A stretch of 64,000 bases of DNA from Sphingomonas sp. S2-65 (GTDB lineage: Bacteria; Pseudomonadota; Alphaproteobacteria; Sphingomonadales; Sphingomonadaceae), in assembly GCF_021513175.1 (NCBI RefSeq), contig NZ_CP090953.1:2290501-2354500 (forward strand), in the 5' to 3' direction. The notes beneath the pieces are model-generated. The model had not been told where the DNA came from. It was given only the letters and a program-made list of their open reading frames with translations, and did not search any database. Position 1 is the first letter of the stretch. Every line of letters starts with the position of its first letter. A program made the translations under genes and the position numbers. Shown one piece after another: positions 26,601 to 35,321 of the stretch.

Positions 26601-29600
26601 GGCATCGAAGTTTCGGCCACCGCCGGCGACCTGACCGTGCGCGGGCTCACCACGACCATGGGCAACGCAGCGGTGTCCGCAACCGGTACGGCCGGGGTGA
26701 TCGGCCCGGTGACGGTGGTGGGCAACTATAGCGTCGCCGGCGGCGGCGTGTCGCTGGCCGGCGCACAGGGGGCGACTGGGGCCGTGGACGTGACCGCGCG
26801 TTCGGGCAGCATCGGCAGCGATCCCGGCAGTGTGCTCACCGCCAATTCCGACGGAGTAGGCGCAGAGGCGCTTACGCTGCACGGAAGCACCGAACTGGCG
26901 GTCGACAGCCTCCTGCGCGGCGGGCCCGACCGCCAGTCGCAGGTGGTGCTCGATGCGCCCGCCAACGTCCCCGTCCGGTTGGGCAATGTCGATGCGAGTA
27001 GCCTCGTGATCGCCGGGGGCGCCGCTCTGGGCGGCAACCTCACCTTCGGCAAGGTGGTCACGACCGGCCCGATCACGCTGCAGGTCGCCGGCGGCATCGG
27101 CGGTGGCGAGCTCACCAGCCTGAACGGTGCCGTGACGTTGCGCGGTGCGGGCGGCGCAACGGTGACTACGCTGGGCGGCGCCGAGATTGACGTGGCGATG
27201 GAGGGCGCGGTGGATGTCCGTCGCGCGGCCGCCTCGACCGGCGGCGTGCGGCTGGCCTCGACGGGCAGCAGCGTCGCCCTGGGGTCGGCGAGCGCCGCTC
27301 TGGATGTGGCGGTCGAGGCTCTCGGCGCAGCCTCGGTCGCCGATGCAGTCACTGCCGGCCGCGACTACCGGGTTCGTGGCGGATCGGCGACGCTGGGCGA
27401 CGATGCGAATGCGGAGCTGCAATCAGCGGTGAGGGCAGTCGATATCAGCGCGACCAGCGGCGCTATCACCGGTGGCGCCGGCCTGACGCTGCAAAGCGGC
27501 ACCGGCGCGCTGATCCTCGACGGCGCGGGCGGCATCGACCTGCGCGCGGGCGTGCTCCAGCTTGGGGCTAACGGCGCAGGCGTGCTGGGCTTGCGCGCCG
27601 GCGACGGTCAGACGATCGACTTAGGCAACAGCGTCAAGGTGGGCACCATCGGCTCGGTCACTGCCGCGCACGACGCAGTGGGCACGGTGCTGACGCACGC
27701 CGGCGCGCTGCGCTTCGGCACGCTCGATGCGGCGAACGCAATCGATATTCGGCTGACTGGCGGTGGCGCGCTGACCGGCTTGGCGCTGAACGGCGCAGGC
27801 ACCGTGGCGATCGACACCGGCAACGGCACCGTTGACGTCCGCACCATCGACGCCGGCTGGCTGACCGTCACCGGCGGGGGCATCCTTGGGGACACCTATC
27901 GCGCTGCCGGAGACATCGCGCTGAACGGCGCCACGGTCGCGCTGGGCACCCTCGACAGCACCGCCGGCTCGGCGACCGCAACTGCCGGTGCCGGCACGCT
28001 GTCGATCGACCGCGCGCATGCCGCGGTGGACCTGACGCTCACCACGACAGGGACGGGCAACGTCTCGGTCGGCGACGCGAACGCCGGCGGCAATGTGTCG
28101 CTGATCGCCCGGAGCGGCGACATCCTGAACGACAGCGCCACTGCCGGCGCCACGCTGAGGCTGAGCGCGAGCGGCGACATCACCGGCCGCAGCACCGCCA
28201 GCCCCGACCTGTCCGGCCGCGACGTGGCGCTTACGGTAGGCCGCAACATCACCACCGGCACCATCACCTCGCCCGGCGGTCTCAGCATCACGGCTGCCTC
28301 GATCACGGTCGGGCGCGCCAGCGCAGGCCGCGCGCTCAGCCTGAATGCGTCGAACGGCGACTTGCTGGTGGGGTCCGCGAGCGCGGGCGGCGCCCTCGCC
28401 TTTAGCGCGACTCAGGACGTGAGCGTGGGAACCCTGGCCAGCGGCGCGGGCGTGTCGCTGGTGGCTGGTCGCGATCTGCGCGTGCGTGACATGACGGCGC
28501 CGGGCACGGCGACGGCGCGCGCGGGTAGGCGGGCCACGCTGGACAGCGCGACGGTCGCCGGGCTCGATGCCGAAGCGGGGAGCATCGATGCCGGCGTGCT
28601 CACCGTCGGCGGCACGACGCGACTGATTGGCACCAGCGGAGCGGTCGCGGTCGACCTGCTCGATAGTGACGGCGCGGCTACCATCGGCGCGGACACCGAC
28701 GTGGCGCTCGATGCATGGCGGGTGGCTGCAGGGCTGACGGTCACTGCAGCCGGCCATGCCGAGTTCGGCACCGGCACCGCGGGCACGCTGACGCTCGATG
28801 CAGGCAGCATCTCCATTGCAGACGCGACGGTGGCGGGGGCAACCACGCTCGATGCAACGGGCACCGTCTATGTCGGCGCGCTGCGCGGCGGCGACGCCAC
28901 GCTGGCGACCGATGGCGCACTGACGGTCGGGCTGCTGGAGGCAGAGGCGGCGGTGTTGCGCGGCGGGGCAACGCAGCTCGGCACCACCACCGCCGACACC
29001 CTGCGGATCACCGGCGGATCGGCAACGCTGATAGACACAAACGTGAAGGGTGCCGCTTCGATCGACGTGAACGGCACGGTGACGCTAAGCCGGCTGCGCG
29101 GGGGTGACGTCACGCTGCGGGGGTCGAGCATCGCTGCTGAGGCCCTGACCGCGACGAGCACGGCGACGCTGACCAGCACCGAGGGTGCCGTCGATCTAGG
29201 CCAGCTGACTGGTGGTGGCGTGACCATCAATGCGGCGGGCAACGCCGCAGTCGATGGCTGGACCACGAGCGCATTATCGATCGAGGCAAAGGCCGACGTG
29301 ACGCTCGGCACCGGGACCAGTGCCACCCTTGCCGCAACCGGCGGCAGCATCGGCATCACCGACGCGACGGTGAGCGGGGGCGCAAACCTGAACGCCACCG
29401 GAGCCCTGACGGCAGGAACGCTGACCAGCAGCGAGACCCGCGCCACTGCGGGCGGTGCGCTCGCTATCAACCGGCTAAAGACCGGCGCCGCAGTGCTGCA
29501 GGGGGGATCGACTCGGCTCGGCACGGCCGACGTGAACACGCTACGGATCACCGGCGGTTCGGCGACGCTGGCCGACGTCGCTGCGGCAGGCGCGGTATCA

Positions 29601-31349
29601 GTGGACGTGACCGGGGTGGTGGAAGCGGCCAAGCTGAATGGGAGCGACGTGACGTTGCGCGGGGGCAGCGTCGCTGCGGAGGCATTGACCGCCACCGGCA
29701 CGGCGACGCTGACCAGCACCGCGGGTGCTGTCGATCTAGGCCAGCTGACTGGTGGTGGCGTGACCATCGATGCGGCGGGCAACGCCGCGGTGGATGGCTG
29801 GACCACGGGCGCCTTGTCGATCACGGCAACGGGCGACGTGACGCTCGGCACCGGGGCCAGTGCCACGCTGGCGGCGACCGGCGGCAGCATCGGCATCACA
29901 GACGCGACAGTGACCGGCGCGGCAAACCTGAACGGTACCAGAGCGCTAACGGTCGGAACGCTGACCGCCAGCGAGACTCGCGCCACTGCGGGCGGTGCGC
30001 TTGCCATCGACCGGCTGAAGACCGGCGCCGCAGTGCTCAAGGCCGACTCCGTGCGGCTGGGCACGCTGAACGCGGCCACGCTGACGGTCACCGGCGGGTC
30101 GGCGAGCCTAACCGACGGCCTGGTGGCCGGCGCGACTTCGATCGACACCACCGGCACTGCGAACTTGACCCGGTTAAGTGGCGGCGAGCTGTCGTTGCGG
30201 GCCGGCGGGCTGGCGACACTCGGCACCGTCACCACGACCGGCACCGCGACGGTGCGCGCCGGCGACGTGGCGCTGGACGGGCAGCTGCGCGCATCGACCG
30301 TGACGATCGGCAGCCGCACGGCGGACGCAGGGTTGCGGCTGGGCGCCGCGGCCAATGTGCAAGGTAGCGGCGTGGGCCTGAGCGAGGGCGAGATCGGCCG
30401 CATCGACACCGACCGGGTTGTCTTGGACGGCGGCGCCGGCACGGTGACGATTGGCACGCTCGCTTTTGGGGCGGGCACGGGGCGCTCTCGCGTCGACGTG
30501 CTGACCAGCGGCGACGTGCTGGTGAACGGCGTGATGAGCGGCGGCGGGGCAGCGCGGGTATTCCGGATCGGCGGCACCGGCGCCGCAGACAGCGATCTTG
30601 CCTCGACGATCCGCATCGTGGCGACGGAGGATGCCGGTGGACGGCTGCTGTTCGGCGATGCGGATGTCGAATTGCGCGGCGCGCGCATCGGATTGGGCCT
30701 GAACGGCCTGACGGATGCGCTGTTCGCCGGCGGCGGGAACTCGGCAGAGCAAGCCGGGCTCTATATCGGCAATGCCAATTCGCCGCTCTACAGCGCACTC
30801 GCAGGCGGATCCGCCTATGTGCCGGGCAACGAAACCACTCTGAGCGCGGGCCGGCTGACACTGCGCTTCGACGATTTCGCGCTATTCCAGAACACCGGTA
30901 CCCGCGGGTTCAACACCGGCGCGGTGCTGTCCGGCAGCCCGGCGGGCGGGCCGACGCTAAACCTGATCGGCCCCGGTGAGGGGCGGCCTACCGCGTTCGC
31001 GATCTTCGGCACGATCAACGGCGTCAGCGGCACCTCGACCTCGGTGCTCGGCCAGACCGCCATCACCACCACAGGCATCGATTTCACGGCGGCGCGCGTT
31101 AATGGCTGCGTGCTGGGGACAGGCGCGGGGTGCCTGACCACCACGATCTCGCAGCCGACGCTGAACGTGTTCGATCCCGGGCGGCTGGTGGTGTTCCGCG
31201 CGGAGGCGGACTTCACCCTGCCCTTCGACCCGTTGATCGGCAGCAACAACGAGGCGCTGTTCGCCGGCATGGGCGCGGTGGCGGAACCCGCACCGCCCTG
31301 CCCGCCTGGACCGGATGAATGCGGCGCAGCCCCCCAGAACCAGGAGTGA
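23682..31349 (+). CDS. TpsA filamentous haemagglutinin-like exoprotein
   Basis: 2555 residues with a signal peptide (about 1-38, ending ACA). A TPS secretion domain spans about 45-290, with NPNGI at 136-140 and the usual start pattern TVNGGSAPTFNG-like (here GGSAPTFNGSTGTLTGNQ). A very long Ala/Gly/Thr-rich beta-helix built of imperfect repeats follows. Around 28960-30040 there is a nearly exact 540-bp (180-residue) duplication. The last 200 residues differ from the repeats (RLTLRFDDFALFQNTGTRGF ...) and end with CPPGPDECGA. It would be exported by the adjacent TpsB as a large adhesin or fibre. No toxin domain is recognised at the C-terminus. GAGGAG precedes the start. Confidence 0.9.
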   Translation: MLTNHLPTRASHAALLRKLALSSALAGSLALPSIACAQNTTPGGQTVGPVTGGSAPTFNGSTGTLTGNQANLDVDLRAQSTIINWDRFNIAQGSRVDFGTGLTGPVAVLNRVTGGGATNIRGALTSDANVNVFLVNPNGIMITGRGSVSTGSFVGSTLDIRDSDFTAGNYVFNGRSALSDNSDAKAVTVGPDASIQTNGTGLGLILLGRQVTSAGSLQAGVNQDVALVAAENVTLSYTAGSPLGIEITRGTTLDPNALQIVGGSIQGRNVYFAMATRGSVTNALLQVDGNVTAVNGTKGIVILAGKAAIDPDIRATGLTTGNDDAVSVKGALRYTGTGGGVRIGASDTVTVGGAITSGGDYTVRGDSVTLGATNTAVRQQADGAVSIAATGGDLRGLGTLQLAADFDGSGGQALRLEADRNVDFGQATLLESGGTGLASAVNIFSSSRNGNVLLGDVRALTLDGGLSSGSAALEGRLDRAASGGNGGEVRARTVQLGGTAVIDASTLTLGSLTAAGDVALTADAMRVGSVTSTGGTATLTATSLHGLTTTARTDVSAAGAVSIDVDNSALLGTVSSGGAVALTAGSFDASNVTAQTGATLQARSGNATLAEATVVAGSASLTAAGDASVRGPVSIGGDYSVTGNVVQLSGIQSATGAVTVAARTGAVGSTNSLVLTANSDAVGAEALTLRGRVNLSADSTLNGGPARESGVVIDTLLTNGVTLGNVNAATLTIAGGVPLLGDIRLGTVTTTGDLSLQSAGAIDAVGLQSTAGLVSARAATIDIGGVTAATSATLSGRTVEFNTINAASADVATTGLTGTRFIQGGTITTAGAATVTGSGGVIDLDGVTAGGALSVSSAGAVDLGTLRIGGDATITTTGAASDITIAALDAAGAALVSGSRDITAGPLASTAGGLTVTATRSVAGLGTSGRLALTAATDLVLTAGGNARLGAVSGNTLALRAGTLDSLALRGDAGIEVSATAGDLTVRGLTTTMGNAAVSATGTAGVIGPVTVVGNYSVAGGGVSLAGAQGATGAVDVTARSGSIGSDPGSVLTANSDGVGAEALTLHGSTELAVDSLLRGGPDRQSQVVLDAPANVPVRLGNVDASSLVIAGGAALGGNLTFGKVVTTGPITLQVAGGIGGGELTSLNGAVTLRGAGGATVTTLGGAEIDVAMEGAVDVRRAAASTGGVRLASTGSSVALGSASAALDVAVEALGAASVADAVTAGRDYRVRGGSATLGDDANAELQSAVRAVDISATSGAITGGAGLTLQSGTGALILDGAGGIDLRAGVLQLGANGAGVLGLRAGDGQTIDLGNSVKVGTIGSVTAAHDAVGTVLTHAGALRFGTLDAANAIDIRLTGGGALTGLALNGAGTVAIDTGNGTVDVRTIDAGWLTVTGGGILGDTYRAAGDIALNGATVALGTLDSTAGSATATAGAGTLSIDRAHAAVDLTLTTTGTGNVSVGDANAGGNVSLIARSGDILNDSATAGATLRLSASGDITGRSTASPDLSGRDVALTVGRNITTGTITSPGGLSITAASITVGRASAGRALSLNASNGDLLVGSASAGGALAFSATQDVSVGTLASGAGVSLVAGRDLRVRDMTAPGTATARAGRRATLDSATVAGLDAEAGSIDAGVLTVGGTTRLIGTSGAVAVDLLDSDGAATIGADTDVALDAWRVAAGLTVTAAGHAEFGTGTAGTLTLDAGSISIADATVAGATTLDATGTVYVGALRGGDATLATDGALTVGLLEAEAAVLRGGATQLGTTTADTLRITGGSATLIDTNVKGAASIDVNGTVTLSRLRGGDVTLRGSSIAAEALTATSTATLTSTEGAVDLGQLTGGGVTINAAGNAAVDGWTTSALSIEAKADVTLGTGTSATLAATGGSIGITDATVSGGANLNATGALTAGTLTSSETRATAGGALAINRLKTGAAVLQGGSTRLGTADVNTLRITGGSATLADVAAAGAVSVDVTGVVEAAKLNGSDVTLRGGSVAAEALTATGTATLTSTAGAVDLGQLTGGGVTIDAAGNAAVDGWTTGALSITATGDVTLGTGASATLAATGGSIGITDATVTGAANLNGTRALTVGTLTASETRATAGGALAIDRLKTGAAVLKADSVRLGTLNAATLTVTGGSASLTDGLVAGATSIDTTGTANLTRLSGGELSLRAGGLATLGTVTTTGTATVRAGDVALDGQLRASTVTIGSRTADAGLRLGAAANVQGSGVGLSEGEIGRIDTDRVVLDGGAGTVTIGTLAFGAGTGRSRVDVLTSGDVLVNGVMSGGGAARVFRIGGTGAADSDLASTIRIVATEDAGGRLLFGDADVELRGARIGLGLNGLTDALFAGGGNSAEQAGLYIGNANSPLYSALAGGSAYVPGNETTLSAGRLTLRFDDFALFQNTGTRGFNTGAVLSGSPAGGPTLNLIGPGEGRPTAFAIFGTINGVSGTSTSVLGQTAITTTGIDFTAARVNGCVLGTGAGCLTTTISQPTLNVFDPGRLVVFRAEADFTLPFDPLIGSNNEALFAGMGAVAEPAPPCPPGPDECGAAPQNQE
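28960..30039. repeat. 540-bp tandem repeat in tpsA
   Basis: Two adjacent copies of 540 bases, in frame. The most alike part, about 29150-29470 and 29690-30010, is nearly identical at DNA level (for example 29161-29220 against 29701-29760). A diverged third copy precedes it (from about 28420). Such in-frame repeats let the fibre length vary by recombination. Confidence 0.8.
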
Positions 31350-31351
31350 AG

Positions 31352-34300
31352 ATGCGCAGTTCCGATGGCCGCATGCGGCCCCTGATCGCGGCGACTGCGA
31401 TGGCCGCGGCGCTTGCCGGCTGCTCCAGCGGCACCCGGCCGCGCGCCCAGCTCGACACGGTAAGCCTGGGCCGCAATGCTGCAGACGAGGCGTGCGTCGC
31501 CAGCCGCACGTGGCGCGATGCCGGCGTGCGCGACATGTTCGACAGCGCCTACCTGATCACCTGCCGCAACGTAACTGCCAGCCGTCCACTGGGCGCGGTG
31601 CGCGTGGTGGCGGAGACGCCGGAGGCGATCGCGCCAGTGGAGGCGCTATTCGCTTGCGGGACCGAGAGCACCGTTACCGTGGCTGGCGCGCCGGCACGCG
31701 TTCGTCGCTGCACCGACAAGACGCTGCAGCTCGACACCGTCCGGATCGACATGGCGGCCGGAGACAAGCGCGTGATCGCCAATGCGACGCCGGCGCTGCT
31801 CGCGCAGCTGGAGGAAGCCGCGGCGGTGCTCGCCGGGCGCCGCAAGGCAGATGCCGATCCCCGCCGCGAACTCCGCGCGACGATCGACTTGACCGCACTC
31901 CCCGCCGGGCCGAGTGGAACAACGGTGGTGGCGGTGGACGAGAACGCCGGCGCGGCGTTCGATCCCGCGCTGGCGCTGCGCCAAGGCACCCAGCTCAACC
32001 ATAATGGCCGGCATGCCGAGGCGTCGCGCCTGCTGAACGACGCTATCAGCCGACTACCCGCCAACTTTGCCGCCGACGCACGCGCCGAGCTGCTGCTCGA
32101 GGCCGGGCTGGCGGATTCCAACATCTCGTTTAGCGACAGCGCCCAGCAGCGCTTCGCCCAGGCTGACGCGCTGATCGGCCAAGCAGGCGTGCAGCGCGCA
32201 GCGTTCCTGCAGCGCAAGCGCGACGCCTATGTCTCGCTCGACCTGCTCAATCGGCGCGAGTTCGCCGCAGCGCTGCAGGCGCTGGACCGGCTGGTTTCGG
32301 CTGAGGCCAAGGCCGATCAGCCGCTAATGGACGTCTCGACGATCCGCCAGCTCAACCAAACGCGGCCGGAGCGCCTGAACAACGCCGTCGCGGTTCCCGA
32401 CACGCGCCAGCTGTCGCAGCTGGTGATCGACGCCCAAGCGAATTGGGCGCGCAGCGTGGCGCTGCTGGCGCTCGGCCAGGAAGCGCGGGCCAATGCGGCG
32501 CTGGATGCGTCATCGCGCGCCTATCGCGCGTTGCTGGGCGAGCCCATCGATCCTACTCAATCGCTGTGGCTGGGTGCGCGTATCGAACGTCAGCGCGGGC
32601 GGCTGGCGGCGCAGCGGGGCGACTGGTCGACGGCATTGAACGCGTTCGACCGCGCGCTCCAATATCTCCAGCGCAGCGCCGTGGGCTCGCTGGGCACCGG
32701 CAGCGAGCCGGCGATCGCCGAGGCACAGCTGGAGCGAGCCGGAGTGCTCGCGCGCAGCGGTGCGCCGGCGGCGCAGATCCGCCACGAATATGCGGCCGCA
32801 GTCGATGCTCTGGTCGCGTCCAACGGCACTGGATCGATCCTGCCGACGGGCTTGGAGAATTATCTCGACCTGCTCGTAGCGGAATCGCGCGGCAAGGCGC
32901 AGGCGGACACCTATGAACTGTTCTTCCGCGCGGTGCAGGCCGGCGGCCAGCCGGGCGTCGCGCGCCAGCTGAACCAGCTACAGAACATCGTCTCCGCCGA
33001 CCCCGAGCTCGCCAATCTCGTGCGCAGCCGGGCCACGCTGGAGCGCGAAGTCACGCGGCTGCGCTATGCTATTGCCGACAAGGCGGAAACTCCCGGCGAG
33101 TCGATCGGCGATCTGGAAGGGCAGCGCCGCCGCGCCGAGGAGCAGCTGATCGCGGTCAATGACCAGTTGGCGCGGAACCAGCGCTTCCGATCCGTCGACG
33201 ACAGCCCTGCCACGCTGGCGGCGGTGCGCGCGGCGCTGGGCCCCGACGAAGGCTATCTGAAGCTCTATCAGCTGAGCAACCGCGCATACGGCATCTATGT
33301 CACGCGGAACCGCACGTTCATCTATCCGGTGGTGAGCAGCGCCAAGCAGCTCGCCGAGTTGGACGGGCTCGCCAACTCGGTGCGGCGCTCGGTGGACGGG
33401 CGGTTGGGCGAGGGCCAGCTCGTTCCCTATGACGCCGGCGGTGCACACGTGCTGTTCCGTCTGATCGCCGGACCCGCGCGCGAGGAGATGCTGAAGACCG
33501 CGTCGCTGGTAGTCGATCCGGCCGGGCCGCTGACGCTGGTGCCGATCGGCGCGTTGGTGACCGAATACGCCCCCAAGGCTGTAGGCGAGGACCCGTTCGA
33601 TTTCTCGCAGGTCTCGTTTCTGGCTGCGCGGACGACCGTATCGACGGCGCTGTCGCCGCGCTCATTCCTGGTCTCGCGCGCGCTGGCCGGCTCAAAGGCG
33701 CCGCACGCGCTGCTCGGCTTCGGTGCGCACCTACCGCCGGTGGGGGATGCGCTCGCCGATCGCATGGTGGACGTCGGCTTCGCCTGCACTGTGCCATACC
33801 GCGAGCTGGCCGCAATCTCGCGGGCGTTCGCGCCGATCGACCGGCGCGAGCTCGATATAGCGGCGGAGGCGCTAGGCGATCCGCAGGCGCCGCTGATCAC
33901 CGCCGCGGGTTTTACTGACACCGCCATCGAGCAGCGCAGCGATCTGGACGAATATCAGGTCATCCACTTCGCCACGCACGGCCTGCAAGAGGGGCAATGG
34001 GGCTGCGCCAAATCGCCCCCGGCGTTGGTCACGTCGTTTGGCGGTGCGCAATCGGACGGCTTGCTCAGCTTCTCCGAGATCGCGCAACTGCGGCTGAACG
34101 CCAATCTGGTGGTGCTGTCGGCCTGCGACACGATCGCCGGGGTGCGCAACCAGGCGCTGGCGCGGGCATCGGGCCAGGAGGAATCGGGGGCCACGCTGGA
34201 GGGATTGGTTCGCGCATTTCTGGCGGCGAACGCGCGCTCGGTGCTGGCGACCTATTGGCAGGTTTCGGCGGAGGCGGAATCGCAAAACCTGATCCGCGCA

Positions 34301-34480
34301 TTCTATGGCGCCGCGCGCACCCAGACGATCGGGCGTGCGTTGCAAACCGCGCAGCGCACGCTGATGGAACAGCCGAAATTCTCGCACCCCTTCTACTGGG
34401 CGCCATATTTCCTGGTAGGCGACAGCACCAAAACGATGCTGTCGAACCCGCCGGGTCCGGCCACGGTCGCGCAGCGCTGA
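31352..34480 (+). CDS. Lipoprotein CHAT-domain protease
   Basis: 1042 residues. Start 31352 is chosen for AGGAG just upstream and a lipoprotein signal (lipobox ALAGC); its ribosome site overlaps the tpsA stop. A helical repeat (TPR-like) region spans about 190-560, then a coiled segment (LEREVTRLRYAIADK), then the C-terminal CHAT caspase-like domain (about 600-1025). His876 in HFATHG and Cys925 in LSACDT form the dyad. The end HPFYWAPYFLVGD is also typical. CHAT proteases beside two-partner secretion genes are known; here it is likely anchored at the outer membrane and could process the exported TpsA. That link is inference. Confidence 0.9.
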   Translation: MRSSDGRMRPLIAATAMAAALAGCSSGTRPRAQLDTVSLGRNAADEACVASRTWRDAGVRDMFDSAYLITCRNVTASRPLGAVRVVAETPEAIAPVEALFACGTESTVTVAGAPARVRRCTDKTLQLDTVRIDMAAGDKRVIANATPALLAQLEEAAAVLAGRRKADADPRRELRATIDLTALPAGPSGTTVVAVDENAGAAFDPALALRQGTQLNHNGRHAEASRLLNDAISRLPANFAADARAELLLEAGLADSNISFSDSAQQRFAQADALIGQAGVQRAAFLQRKRDAYVSLDLLNRREFAAALQALDRLVSAEAKADQPLMDVSTIRQLNQTRPERLNNAVAVPDTRQLSQLVIDAQANWARSVALLALGQEARANAALDASSRAYRALLGEPIDPTQSLWLGARIERQRGRLAAQRGDWSTALNAFDRALQYLQRSAVGSLGTGSEPAIAEAQLERAGVLARSGAPAAQIRHEYAAAVDALVASNGTGSILPTGLENYLDLLVAESRGKAQADTYELFFRAVQAGGQPGVARQLNQLQNIVSADPELANLVRSRATLEREVTRLRYAIADKAETPGESIGDLEGQRRRAEEQLIAVNDQLARNQRFRSVDDSPATLAAVRAALGPDEGYLKLYQLSNRAYGIYVTRNRTFIYPVVSSAKQLAELDGLANSVRRSVDGRLGEGQLVPYDAGGAHVLFRLIAGPAREEMLKTASLVVDPAGPLTLVPIGALVTEYAPKAVGEDPFDFSQVSFLAARTTVSTALSPRSFLVSRALAGSKAPHALLGFGAHLPPVGDALADRMVDVGFACTVPYRELAAISRAFAPIDRRELDIAAEALGDPQAPLITAAGFTDTAIEQRSDLDEYQVIHFATHGLQEGQWGCAKSPPALVTSFGGAQSDGLLSFSEIAQLRLNANLVVLSACDTIAGVRNQALARASGQEESGATLEGLVRAFLAANARSVLATYWQVSAEAESQNLIRAFYGAARTQTIGRALQTAQRTLMEQPKFSHPFYWAPYFLVGDSTKTMLSNPPGPATVAQR

Positions 34481-34502
34481 TGCCTATTGCCGCGATACGC
34501 GC

Positions 34503-35321
34503 ATGAAGGAGCAGGCCGCAGCCGGAGTGTCGCTGGCGGCGGCATCGGGCGCGATGGCCGCGATCCTGCTGGCGGGCCCTGGGCTCGTAACGGCACTGGT
34601 GCCGACGGACGCGTCGGAAGCGGTGCAGGAGGCGGCGTTCGTGCTGCCGCTTTTCGGCGCGATGATTGTGGTCGCGTTGGCCGGCGGGCTGGTCCTGCGG
34701 CGCAAGGTCACGACACTAGGTGCGCTGCCGGCGCGCAATGCCGCGATCGGCTTCGCGCTCGGGCTGCTCGGCATCGGCCTGGCAGCCGGTTATGCGGCGA
34801 TCGCCGGCGTGGCGCAGCTGGGTGCGGGGGGCAACGGGGGCGCGCGGCTGCTCGCCGGCATGGCGCTTGTGCTGTTCCAGGCAGCGGCCGAGGAGCTGTA
34901 TTTCCGCGGATGGCTGCAGCCGGTGCTGGTCCGCGCCTGGGGCGTGGTGCCGGGGATCGCCGTTACTGCGCTTGCCTTTGCGGCGCTGCACATGCTGGGC
35001 GCGGCGTTCGCGCCGTTGTCCTTCGTCAACCTACTGCTCGGTGGATTGCTGTTCGGGACACTGGCAGCGCGGGCCGGCGGCATCGCGGGTGCGCTCGCCG
35101 CGCATTTCGCCTGGAATTCCACTGAGCAGCTGGTGCTGGGGCTCGATCCTAATCCCGGCGTGGGCAGTTTCGGCGCGTTGTTCGACCTTGATCTCGCCGG
35201 AGCCGCAGCCTGGGGAGGGTCAGGCGAGGGCCTTAATGCCAGCGTGGCGATGACTGTGGCGCTGCTGGTGCTGGTGGTGCCCCTGGCGATCCTGGCGCAT
35301 GGCGCCAGGGACCGCGCTTAG
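34503..35321 (+). CDS. CPBP-family intramembrane metalloprotease
   Basis: 272 residues with about seven membrane segments and the CPBP (CaaX protease/Abi) motifs: EE-x-x-x-R at Glu130-Glu131 (AAAEELYFRGW), His163 (AALHMLG), and His201 with Asn205 (HFAWNS). These are the likely metal and catalytic residues. Family members cleave membrane substrates, mature prenylated or signal peptides, or give immunity to bacteriocins. It follows the CHAT gene at 22 bases and probably shares its transcript. Its stop overlaps by four bases the stop of the convergent M23 gene. Confidence 0.88.
   Translation: MKEQAAAGVSLAAASGAMAAILLAGPGLVTALVPTDASEAVQEAAFVLPLFGAMIVVALAGGLVLRRKVTTLGALPARNAAIGFALGLLGIGLAAGYAAIAGVAQLGAGGNGGARLLAGMALVLFQAAAEELYFRGWLQPVLVRAWGVVPGIAVTALAFAALHMLGAAFAPLSFVNLLLGGLLFGTLAARAGGIAGALAAHFAWNSTEQLVLGLDPNPGVGSFGALFDLDLAGAAAWGGSGEGLNASVAMTVALLVLVVPLAILAHGARDRA

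Noticed and set aside
25065..27422. 785-codon open frame on the minus strand inside tpsA
   Set aside because: It is the antisense shadow of GC-rich, Ala/Gly/Thr-rich repeats; Arg/Gly/Ala-rich translation, no ribosome site or domain.
28868..30688. 606-codon minus-strand frame inside tpsA
   Set aside because: Ser/Pro/Ala/Val low-complexity shadow of the repeat region.
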